From positions 20,788,001 through 20,852,000 of the forward strand of contig JAVTVX010000020.1 in NCBI GenBank assembly GCA_033439265.1: 64,000 nucleotides of DNA, written 5' to 3'. The translations under genes were made by a program, and so were the position numbers. Shown in pieces: positions 36,601 to 46,192 of this stretch (positions within the stretch are counted from its first letter, which is position 1; each line of letters starts with the position of its first letter). The DNA comes from Dillenia suffruticosa. Taxonomy: Eukaryota > Streptophyta > Magnoliopsida > Dilleniales > Dilleniaceae. Under the pieces are notes generated by a model, which was given only the letters and a program-made list of their open reading frames with translations, made no database searches and had not been told where the DNA came from.

Positions 36601-39600
36601 GGAAACCCTGTACAAGCAAAACAATGGAAATAATTAGAATTCTTCTTACATATTATTTTATATAAAATCCATCACAACAAACATCAAACATAACTGCCAT
36701 ACTATGAAGCATAGATATGGAGATGTTGACAAGACAAATTTTCAAAAACAAAATGGGGCATGACACAGCCACAACAAAGAGAGACTTAAGCATGGGTCAG
36801 GACGGGGATGGACCAGGCTTATAGGGGTATCAATAAGGGAAAAAGAAAGAAGGGCCTGGGCCTGAGCTTTTCTAGCTATTTTACAGGATTAATTGGCCTT
36901 CTAAAGTGAGCCTAAAGCCCAGGTCTGGCCCTGAAAAGCTTATAGGCCAGGCTGAATTTTAAAAATGTACAAAATGCCAGCCTGAGCCCAGCCATTCATA
37001 GGTCTAGACACAGCACTAAACATATTCTTTTTTATGAGCACATGTACTATCAAATTCACAAACAAGTAATTAATATTGTTCAAACATGACAACTGCTGGA
37101 AGTCACTGTTGAATGAGGGATATTTAGCTTAAACAATGCAAGTTTCTACTTGGCAAAATAGTTATATGAAGTAGCTCTACAGTGTTTGAAAAGTGCCTGA
37201 GGACTGCCAAAGAAGTGTCCTGTGTCCAAAAGAATTAATAAAAGGCAAAGCATGCGGTGTATCTGAAACATGTCCAGTGAGTGTTCACACAGTGTTAGAC
37301 ATTAGGCAAGATTGCCATTTTGAAGTGACCATCTTATATTTTATACCCTTATGATGCATAGGAAAACTGCATTCTGTCGTTACTTGCCTATTGTTTTCCA
37401 AGCAAGCCAATGCATCTATTTGGTTGAAAAGGTCTTTTGTGTTGCCAGGAAGTCCAATTCCAAGGAAAAATTTAGCCAAACCCAACATATTATCCCCTGG
37501 AAGCTGCAAGTACAAAAAGTTTTGATAATCCTTTCGCCAAAAAATGCCACAAAAAAGGCATAAACAAATTTAAGCACTTTCCACCCTCTCCTTTACCTTT
37601 AGACTCCCTGAAACAACAGCTGCAAATGCAGTAACACCACGAATTACTGATGATGTAACGAAAATTGGACCCTGATATTCATGTGCATCAACAGTTTTCT
37701 CATCAAAATACAGAGACCCGTCATCTGCAGAAAGAACAGATGTTTAACTAAAATATGCCTGTATGTTATTTATGAATATAGAAGATACGCCCAAAGTCAA
37801 ACCTAATTTAAACTTAACAGCAAACAAATTAAACCAGGATATGGCGGCAAAATAGCATTACTAAAATTTTCCATCTTTTAGATAATGTGCCTCTATTGTA
37901 CTTTTAGCCAACATGGTATATTATGTATGCTTCTGCCATTGACAGAGCCCAATGATAAACTTATCGCACAATGTAAACTATCCCATGGCAGAAAACAACC
38001 GTATGACCATATTCTAAATTTCCAGTAGAGAAATAAACAACACAAATCACCTTTTTTATCTAGAAGAATCTCCAAGATTATGTTGTTGCATTTGATTTTT
38101 TGATTATTCTTAGTTATAACTGGATTTCATTCTCATGAAGAAAGGATTTTTAACTTTAGCAACAAACCAGACGAAAATGCTATGAAACAGGGCAACAGCC
38201 AAATGATGATAACCAAACAACAATCTGAGAGGATAAAAGGATAAAGCAGCAGTAGTGCATTGATTTCGATAAACAGAAGCAAGCGAATAGGGAAGTAAAA
38301 ATATAGCTGTTTAAGAGATTGCAAGCAAATATCTACACCTCTATGGTAAACTAAAATATTACCTACAAGCCAAACTCAACATATATCAAATGTAAACCTA
38401 AGACACAGACAGCATGATTAATAAGAAATCCCTACCATATTTCTCAATGCTGTCAAACAGCTTCACTACATCATTTTTTACTGTAGCAACCTGTCAATGT
38501 GCAAGAGAATAAAAAACAAATTAACACTTTAATATCCATACTTTCAGAGACAATGGAGCAATTAAATTAGACTAACAAGGAAAAGAAATGACAAGGATAA
38601 AACTGAACAGTATAACAGATAGGCACGCCAACTTACAATGGTTACTAAGTACAAATGGTATGAATTGAACTAAAGTACTGGGGTCCATAGCAGGGGTTAT
38701 TGACAATGTGAGGACCAAGGTTTGACTATAAATCTAGTTTTCCATTGCTTCAAAAGCAGGTAATGCTAGGACCTACGAGTTGCTCTAGTTTTGAGAGGAC
38801 TAGTTAGCATTCTGAGAAAGGTTAAACACATTAAAAGCAGCTGAAGTAATTGAATGCGAAATTAGTCAAAGCATATAGTTTGCAGATTATCTAAGCCCAA
38901 TCAACCATATCTAATGGGTTTATCAATGGAGACGACCCTTTTCTGAAGCAACTAAGGAAATAATGGGGGTAATTGCATAAGTCTATGTTTACAAAACATA
39001 AATGCATCTAGTTGAGTAATTCTCCATGCTCCAACATACCACAGACTGATCGATCTCAGAAGGTGCCAAGGAAATAACTCCAGCAAGTGCTTCAAATGCC
39101 ATTCCTGTTACAAGTAGAACAATCTCAGACTGATGAGCAAGGGCTTATAAAGTAAATATACATGGCGATCCTTTGCAAACAATGGTCACAAAACGAGAAG
39201 TTAAGCATCTGATCAAGGGATTTACCAGCTGCATAAGTACTAGATTCAGGGTTGTTTGAACTGTAGCGCCACCTTCCATCACTTTGGCTGAGAGCCTACC
39301 AGGATATTGATATTAAAACAAAAATACTTCAAAAACAGAGGAACTAACTATCATTCTCCAGAAATAACACCAATGCTTCAGATAATAACCTTGATAGAGC
39401 GAAAAACTCCTTCAGCATCATCAAGAAGTACATTAACTTCTGGGATCTGGCCCTGCAAGAAAATCATCAAGCATAATGCCATAAACATTCAACCACATCA
39501 AGGTGTAGTTTACATAGGACATAAATCACAACTAACTATGACAAATGAGAAGGAAAACATATCAGGGCATTATTATAACATCAGATGAGCTAAAGAAATT

Positions 39601-41402
39601 TGATAAAATATCAAGTTGATTTATCTTTAAAACTATTCTTCACTTTAAAAAATATTGAATGACAACCAAGAAAAAATTGAAAATGCTGCAATTTACCGAT
39701 GACAAATACCAATACCAAAACTATGATGCTCTGGAATGTCTCTTACCTTGATAAGAACTAAACCTCCTACAGAATAATAGAAATCTGGTAAAGAACTTGC
39801 ACCATTTACAGCAGCTTTGAGCTTTGAACTAACACCCTGTATAAGAGCAATAGTAAGCATTAATAACCAAAGTGGCAAATTTAATTAAATGGATCTGACG
39901 ACAGTCATACAACAGACAAAGAAGCTAATGGCAAGTGCACACAAGTACCTTTAGAATTTCCTCTTCTATAGCACATTTCAATATACCCTGATTTTTCAAA
40001 GCATAAAACAAATCCTTCAGATTTGAAGATGATGAACCAAGGACCTCAACAACTGATGGGCAGGTAGAAGTGCTTATGTCAAGCTTATTTCCAATTCCAA
40101 GAACCTCAAATGTTCTTAGTGCCTCGTATGTTTCTTCCAAACTGGTGATGGGTATCATAATATCAACCAATTGTCAAAAGAGTCGCATGATAAAAATTCC
40201 AAAAGTGCATGCAAAAAGCTGCCTAAATCAGGTAAGTGAAGATTATACTTTGAGGTCCGGTGAAAATCAACAAGGCCAAGACTAAACTAAAGCAGCTAAG
40301 GCAATCAAATAAACTTGACAATCCCAAAGAAAAGATGCATATGTAAGAAAACAAGAATAAGGGCAATAAAGAATATCAATATGCATGTGCAAAGGCCTAA
40401 ATCCAATCAACTATTGAAAAAATAGTAAATAAACAAATAAACTTCTTAATCAAAAATAAGATGATTAGAACCCCTGATACTAAATAAAAACTAAATCAGC
40501 TAATAACCATGCTTCAAGTCATATCCTCATATAAGTAGAACGTGCAAGTAAGAAGCTAAAAAAGAAGAACAAGATTAAAAAACCATGCAACCAGTTTGGA
40601 AATTTTAAGAATGTAAAGACACCATCTAGGAGGCACACATACTAACAAGGGACGAGATACTGAATTACGTAAATAACACCACTGTTAATTTTTCCAATAA
40701 ATAATGCCAAATTAGTGTACATAACATAAGCATCTTTCAAATATGAACCTTAAAATATTTTACTTTTGAATAAAAGAATTTGATAAAGCGATACAAGCAG
40801 TTTACAATTAGTAATAATAACCATGTGAAGTATCCCTCAATTTTTTTCTTTACGAATTTAAAATGTATTCAAAAAGCACCACAGGGACCCAGTATCAGGC
40901 ATGAACACAGCTTCCATTTTTCTGCAGCATCCGTGCTCCATTGGAGACTCCTGGTATATACTTTCGAAATGCAACCAAAATTTGCGGAACATAAAATCAG
41001 CAATGTCTACTCTATCCTAATAATAATTGATCTATATTTAGTTATTGCTAATTTATGAGTTATGAATTCATATTAAAATAAAAAGGCCGACACGATCACA
41101 CAATGATTAAACCAAGTCCAAACAATCGAACAACAAACATTTGAAATTAAACTAATTGTCAATACATAACTGGATATGAAATGATCTAATAGAAATGAAA
41201 AAATACCGGGTTTAGCATAGGGTTTTAGAGAGAGAAAGAGAAAGAGATGAATATCAGACCTGGAAAAAGATCCATCAATTGGTTTGAAGAGGTCTAAAGC
41301 AGCAGATCGGTGAGATTCAGAGATCGGCCGGAAGATCGCAGCTTCAGAGCAGATCGAAATCGCAAGAATCAGAGCCAGAAATCTCACATAATTTCTGGCC
41401 AT
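30665..41402 (-). CDS. RPN2: Ribophorin II, oligosaccharyltransferase subunit 2
   Basis: Nineteen coding exons on the minus strand: 41402-41260, 40141-39949, 39836-39747, 39452-39390, 39295-39226, 39104-39040, 38490-38436, 37724-37597, 37503-37388, 36607-36538, 35798-35694, 35536-35447, 35350-35202, 33999-33888, 33806-33723, 32477-32397, 32314-32090, 31497-31375 and 30781-30665. They sum to 692 residues, matching the family length (Arabidopsis HAP6, At4g21150). The protein is an ER-membrane subunit of the complex that transfers the preformed glycan to Asn of nascent proteins. A signal peptide spans about residues 1-22 ([20 protein letters not shown]). A long luminal region follows ([51 protein letters not shown]). 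Three C-terminal membrane segments lie at about 597-617, 633-653 and 662-680, and the tail ends [10 protein letters not shown]. Intron 9 uses a GC donor (AG/GCAAGT). No coding defect is visible. Confidence 0.95.
32675..33200. repeat. Tandem repeat of about 140 bp, three copies, third interrupted
   Basis: Copies start at 32675, 32814 and 32956, each with TGTGCATCCCT, then a CTCCTTGGAGAAA-type stretch, CACTAAAGTGG, CAAGGCAAAAATC-like text and AAAGATCATAC. The third copy is split: its left half ends at about 33027 and its right half resumes at 33126 (CTGCAAGGCAAAAATC). The intervening 98 bases are a foreign insertion. The array lies in RPN2 intron 15. Confidence 0.85.
33028..33125 (-). mobile_element. 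RTE/SINE-type 3' tail inserted in the tandem repeat
   Basis: The + strand shows an (ACAACA)n tract followed by CCGAGCCTTTATACCACAAA and GTGGGGTTGGCTATATG. Read on the minus strand this is the typical 3' end of plant RTE LINEs and the SINEs that share their tails: a conserved CATATAGCCAACCCCAC module ending in (TTG)n. Only the last 98 or so bases are present, as expected for a 5'-truncated insertion. Confidence 0.7.
34190..34528. repeat. Tandem duplication of about 190 bp in RPN2 intron 13
   Basis: CCCTTTTCCAGA(A/G)AAATGG begins at 34190 and again at 34381. Both copies continue with GGTACAC, AATGATT, CTAGTAC and TCTCTTTTGAAAATAAA, then GAAGAAAAGA and AGGAGCCAGTT. Differences of about 15% suggest an old event. 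It lies between the exon ending at 35202 and the exon starting at 33999. Confidence 0.8.
36785..36995. repeat. GC-rich interspersed repeat remnant in RPN2 intron 10
   Basis: A patch rich in GGCC/CCTGGGC words (GGGCCTGGGCCTGAGC, AAGCCCAGGTCTGGCCCTG, AGGCCAGGCTGAA, CCTGAGCCCAGCC) in otherwise AT-rich intron DNA. The composition and partial inverted symmetry resemble plant repeats built on GGCCTGGGC. The family is not identified. Confidence 0.35.
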
Positions 41403-41405
41403 CTC

Positions 41406-41501
41406 TGCAAAACAAATGAAAGAAGAGATCAAAACAATGTGCGAAGCGAAATTGAAGAGCGTGAGAAATTTAGGGTTTTGAAATCAGAAGAGGACAGACC
41501 T
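41406..41501 (-). other. Probable 5'-UTR intron of RPN2
   Basis: On the minus strand, a donor CTTCAAG/GTCTGTCC near 41501 and an acceptor TTTGTTTTGCAG ending three or four bases before the start codon bracket about 95 bases. Splicing this out removes an upstream in-frame ATG at 41430-41432, which supports the start codon at 41402. Inferred from splice motifs only. Confidence 0.6.
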
Positions 41502-41536
41502 TGAAGTCTGGAGAGAGTAGTTTTTGAGTTGGGACC

Positions 41537-41713
41537 GGGAGTCTAAGACCAGAACGCTATAAGAGAAGGCTTCGATTGACGGGGGTGAAGAAGTCAATAT
41601 TTTTTATACGTTACCCAATTTACCCCCCACCATTCCCGTTTATTCCGACTTTCGACTCCATTTATTTCACAATTCTCAAATTGCCTCGTATGTATGGCCC
41701 AAAGAAGCTGATT
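41537..41713. repeat. RPN2 5'-flank segment, copy A of a dispersed duplication
   Basis: Covers the immediate upstream region of RPN2. It shares with 42927-43083 the wording GAGTCTAAGA, TTGA(C/T)GGGG with GTGAAGAAG, ATCGACTCCATTTATTTC-like text, ATTCTCAAATTG, and a final GTATGGCCCAAA/GTACGGCAAAAA block. The order and spacing are the same in both copies. Confidence 0.75.
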
Positions 41714-42926
41714 AGTAATTTGAATAGATTTTTCTTTTTGTATTTGTATTTTTTAATTAAAAATACCATTGTAAATTTATTATTGACTAGCCTCGCTCTT
41801 AGCCAAGTTCGACTCTTAGAATAGCCGGAGACTATTTTTACTTATTTATATTTACTGAATTAATCAACGATAAATATCAAAATTTAAAAATTGAATTAGT
41901 TAATTTTTATTTTATTTATTAGAACAAAATAAAAAAAATTACAATAAATAAAAATTAAGAGAACAATGGATATAACGAGAGAGATCATAGGTGAGAAAAG
42001 AATTTTATATAGATTTAATTGTAAATTAATCCAATAAAATTTAGCTAATCATCATAGAAAATAGTATTTAGATCATATGGGCAATGATTAACAATAAACA
42101 GAAGCATAGCCATCCACCAATCTAATTAATTTAAAACTAGTAAATTTAATAAATAATGATATTAGTTAAATCTCACCTCTAAACCTTAGGTCAAATACAA
42201 ATTAATTTCTTAAATTTTTTACAATGTAAAGACCCCTTTAAATTTTGAAAATGTGCAAATTCGGTTCCATCTTATTCCTACCGTTAAAATCATAAACAAA
42301 ATTATTAAAAGAATTTATTTTGAATTAAAAAAAAATTAAAATATATTAAAAATAATTTGTATTAGAGGTCGAAACATTTCTCTCCCTCTTCTCTCCAGAT
42401 GAGGGAAGCGAAACAAAAGAGAAGGAGATTGAAATAATAAATTTCCGAACCTATCTGTCGTTATTTCAATTTGGATTTCGAACTATTTGATTTGATTTGT
42501 CTTGTTTTCTGAAAGAATTTGTCTCTTGATTTTCTTTGATCTCTAGGATTTCGAGGTTGAAGGAACCATCTTTTGGGTTCTTAAATTAGGGGGTTCATGT
42601 TGATGAAAATTAAAGTGGGTTTTGATTATTTTTCAGCAAGATAGTCTCAAATTCTTGATTTGTCACACAATTTCATGACACGTTCTTGATTTTCTTGGAA
42701 AAAAAAAATAGGGATTAGGATTTTGATATAATTTTTTTTCTTTAAAAATAAAATAAAATAAAATAACAACCTCAAACCAAAGTTAAGGGTCTGCTAATAA
42801 AATCAAATTATCAATGCACTACTACCAAGTTTATAATTCACCAGCAAGTGTATCAGTTTTTAAATCTTTAGAATACTTTAAATTACATAAAAAAAATATT
42901 CTAAATATTTATACAATATTTGATTC

Positions 42927-43083
42927 TGAGAGTCTAAGATTAAACTGTTGCAAGTAATGCTTCCAATTGATGGGGTGAAGAAGAATATATTTCAGGAATT
43001 CGCAATTTGCCCATTGATCCCATTTATCGACTCCATTTATTTCAAAATTCTCAAATTGATGTACGGCAAAAAAATATACATTC
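42927..43083. repeat. RPN2 5'-flank segment, copy B
   Basis: Degenerate second copy in the same orientation, 1.4 kb farther from the gene. It contains GAGAGTCTAAGATTAAAC, TTGATGGGGTGAAGAAG, TCGACTCCATTTATTTC and ATTCTCAAATTG. It is followed by an (AT)n run at 43089-43125. No exon of RPN2 accompanies it. Confidence 0.75.
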
Positions 43084-43086
43084 CAA

Positions 43087-43088
<2 letters not shown>

Positions 43089-43125
<37 letters not shown>
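43089..43125. repeat. (AT)n microsatellite
   Basis: A pure run of about 18 TA units directly after copy B of the RPN2 5'-flank duplication. Confidence 0.9.
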
Positions 43126-43129
<4 letters not shown>

Positions 43130-43883
43130 TTATTTCATTTTTATTTTTATTAATATGAAAATATAATAATTTTATTCAATCTATACTAAAAGTGTAATAG
43201 GAGCTACAATTTTAAAAGTAATAATTTATACCGATCCTTTTTTCCCTTTGTCGATCTCTAATGGAGAGAGAAATGGAGTTGATCCATACGAGAGATGCGA
43301 AGAGAAAAAAGTAGAAGTTGAGTGATAGTCACCAGAGAGAGAAGAGAAAAGAAGGAAAATAAAGAAAGAGTGAGAAATGGGTAATAATTGTCATTTTACA
43401 CTGATGAGCAAAAACATTGCAAACTAAAGAATTATAATTTTGGGAATTAATAAGAACCCACATTTTACACTGGTAATTTGAGTATTTAACAACGTTACAA
43501 CGTAAACAGAATCATTAATCTTTTTTTTATTAAAAAAAAAAGGGAATAAGAGAAGAGAGAACAAATCGACAACTGATGAAGAACAAATACTACGTTGAAT
43601 AGATAGGAATGACTCCTACAAAGAGCCGGAGGTCATATTTAGATATGCACATGAGATGCACAGATTATCAACTGGTATTCATCAAACACAACCTCGTTTC
43701 TAACTTACAACATACCAAACCAAATCTCTCACAAAGTTTTTCACACTCGAACTTCTGCGGATTTCCCACGCCCTGTCGGCAGTTTTAAGGCATTCCCATT
43801 CACACTGTGAAATCTTCATTTTCTTTTTCTTGAATTTGCGGTAGCAAAAAAGAGTCATTGCTTTTCTCCCCATTATCAAGATC

Positions 43884-44474
43884 TCAAGATGCCATAGAAA
43901 ATGCTAAAGGTCTTTCACTCTCACGTGAAGAAAATGATATGTCATGTTCAAAAGTCCATGCGGATGATGATGAATTAGTTGGCGTGGCGTCCATTGGCTC
44001 AAGAGCAATGTGACCATCTTGTTCTCCTACCACCCTGGCACCTCCAAATTGCACTCGCCTACCCTCACGGCTATTGCTTTCAATTAATGAGACCGCTTGA
44101 GTCTCCGAAGGCAAAGCCTCAACCAGCGAAATGTCATGGCTTCTATTGCCCACAAATGACCTTGACCCTCCCCCTCCACCACCACCACCACCACCACCAC
44201 CATTATAACTACCGCTGCTACCTGCACCAATGCTAAAACTAATCCCTAATGCCCTTGTAATAACGCGATATATAAACGTAAGAAGCCAAAAAAGCCAAGG
44301 AAAGGTAACTAAAACCACCCCAATAATTGGAAACCATGTTGTTGAATATTGCTGTCCGTCGAGAATCATGTACAAGATAAAAAGGGCTCCGCCTGTGACG
44401 GTGCAGAGCAACAACAAAATCCAGACAATCCATACGCATGCGTTCCCAGTTGTTGGGCTAGCCGGTGCAACCAT
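43884..44474 (-). CDS. Two-pass membrane protein of unknown function
   Basis: A single uninterrupted exon encodes 196 residues. I do not recognise a named family. After a short N-terminus (MVAPASPTTGNAC) come two strongly hydrophobic segments at about residues 14-37 (VWIVWILLLLCTVTGGALFI onward) and 46-70 (including FPWLFWLLTFIYRVI), then ALGISFSIG. A run of about 12 glycines sits near residues 91-102. The remaining hydrophilic tail is rich in Ser, Glu and Arg (SHDISLVEALPSE, EGRRVQFGGARVVG) and ends RESERPLAFSMAS. The glycine run is encoded by near-perfect GGT/GGC-type repeats, so its length may vary between alleles. The conserved-looking membrane pair and tail suggest a real gene rather than a chance frame. 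It is divergent from the VPS2-like gene 1.7 kb away. Confidence 0.8.
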   Translation of the reverse strand: MVAPASPTTGNACVWIVWILLLLCTVTGGALFILYMILDGQQYSTTWFPIIGVVLVTFPWLFWLLTFIYRVITRALGISFSIGAGSSGSYNGGGGGGGGGGGGSRSFVGNRSHDISLVEALPSETQAVSLIESNSREGRRVQFGGARVVGEQDGHIALEPMDATPTNSSSSAWTFEHDISFSSRESERPLAFSMAS

Positions 44475-45303
44475 TTGATTGATATTATGTTTTCCCCCTC
44501 AATCCTAAATGATCAAATCTGTTGAATGATCACCACAAAATATGTTCTCTTGGTCTTTTGGGGTTGCACTGGATGGTTATTTCCTCCTCATCATCCATTT
44601 TTGGCTCATTGATTGGACCGGAAATTGAAATATTCACGCATTTGGAAATTGAGAGAGTGCAAGACAAACATGCAAGAGAAGAGAAGAATGAGGGCTTTTA
44701 TGTTTTTCTTTGTTTAGTTTTTTTTTTTTGGTGTTGAAGGGGCAGGAAAAGAGGTTGAATCTTGAATTTCTGGGGACTTGACAGAGAAATAGAGTGGACG
44801 TATTTAAAAGTTTTACGTAAAAAATGGGTGGATTCCTTGCACGGTTTGTGTTAAACTAAACAAAACAAACTCATCCTTTAAATGGCCTTGACATAGGATT
44901 ATTAGTACAAAGTAGAATCCACTTATTTTAGAAAATAATAATATTAATAGTTATGCCTTTTATTGTAATAGAAAATTGAAGATGAGAAAGACAAAATAAA
45001 TAAAATTATTTTTTAATATAGGCTATGCTTTTTATATCATCTCACACTTAACAATCTCTTTTACTACTATAACACCCTGAGTTTTGATCCCAACATTTAA
45101 AATTGATCATTTAAAAGACAAGCACAAAGATAACTGTGTTAGTAGAATTTAATTGTGTTAGATCTCATAGACAATTAACAATCACACTAGTTAAATCCTA
45201 TACCAATATAATATAATCACATAATTTCGTGGGTTGACTTGACTTATTACATATGGCTATGTGTGTGTATATATATTTGTATGTATATATGTATCATTCA
45301 AAG

Positions 45304-45442
45304 AATGGCGAACCTGGTGCAATGATGGAGTCTCTTTATTGTGTCCTAGAGGTCCAGAATTCGAATCAGCCTCCTACCAAAAAAAGCATTCCCTTCCCTA
45401 GACCTCACAACGAGGGAGCTTCAGCAGTGAGTACACCCTTTT
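45304..45442 (+). mobile_element. tRNA-derived SINE
   Basis: An A-box-like GGTGCAATGATGGAG is followed about 35 bases later by a B-box-like CCAGAATTCGAATCAGC, the usual spacing of a tRNA-derived head. The body continues with CCTAGACCTCACAACGAGGG and AGTGAGTACACCCTTTTT, a 3' module common in plant SINEs. It ends in a T run merging into TATATA. Target duplications were not resolved. Confidence 0.65.
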
Positions 45443-46096
45443 TATATATATATATATCATTCAAACTCTTCAAAATGTCAAATCTTCAATTAAGTTCTTC
45501 ACCGTTCATAATTGGAATTATTTGATAATAACTATTTTATTTTTCATAAATAATTAATATTCGAAAATAGAAAATTAAAAAAAAAACACTTATTTTCAGA
45601 TAAAAGCAATCCAAAAAGTCTATTTATCATCTCATTTTTGTTGTTATTTATAATTTTTCATATCTTAAACTGAAGCAACAAAATCAAATAAATCACTAAC
45701 AAAGGTGAATTATTTTATTTTCACGGTATTCAGAAAATCTTAATTTTTATGTATTTATTTGATTATTTTTTTATATTATTTTATTCTTAATAACTTTTAG
45801 TTAAAATAAAAGAAAAATTCTTAATTAAAAATAAAGCTTGTATCTAAAAAAACAATATTTGAATTAATATTACATAAATATTGTATATATATATATATAT
45901 ATATTTTAATATACACGCATTTTCTTCTATTAAAAGTTCTGCTTAATTCCTGTGTAGCCTCCTTTACTCCTCTTCGATGCGCGGCGGGACTGGTCCGCGG
46001 GGCAACCCGACGGGAGGCAAATACCAAAACCCCAAAAATAGAATAACAAAAAACAAAAAAAAATGGGAGTCTTCCTTGTTGTACTTTCCAGGTATC

Positions 46097-46098
<2 letters not shown>

Positions 46099-46127
<29 letters not shown>

Positions 46128-46128
46128 A
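46099..46128. repeat. (CT)n microsatellite in the VPS2 leader
   Basis: A run of about 14 CT units some 65-95 bases upstream of the VPS2-like start codon, probably in the 5' UTR. Confidence 0.85.
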
Positions 46129-46192
46129 TACAAGACCACACATTTTAAGTTCGAACAAATTCACGACACTGTAAACATTCAATCGAAAAGCC

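Larger units (their letters stand above)
41714..43883. other. Intergenic region upstream of RPN2
   Basis: AT-rich DNA between the RPN2 promoter and the stop codon of the two-pass membrane protein gene. It holds copy B of the 5'-flank duplication and the AT microsatellite. The stretch from about 43560 to 43883 is likely 3' untranslated region of the membrane protein gene. No additional gene is recognised. Confidence 0.5.
44475..46192. other. Divergent promoter region with a SINE
   Basis: About 1.7 kb between two divergent start codons. It contains a tRNA-derived SINE at 45304-45442, an AT run near 45885-45903, a GC-rich island at about 45974-46015 (GCGCGGCGGGACTGGTCCGC) just upstream of VPS2, and a CT microsatellite at 46099-46128 in the probable VPS2 leader. 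Confidence 0.55.
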
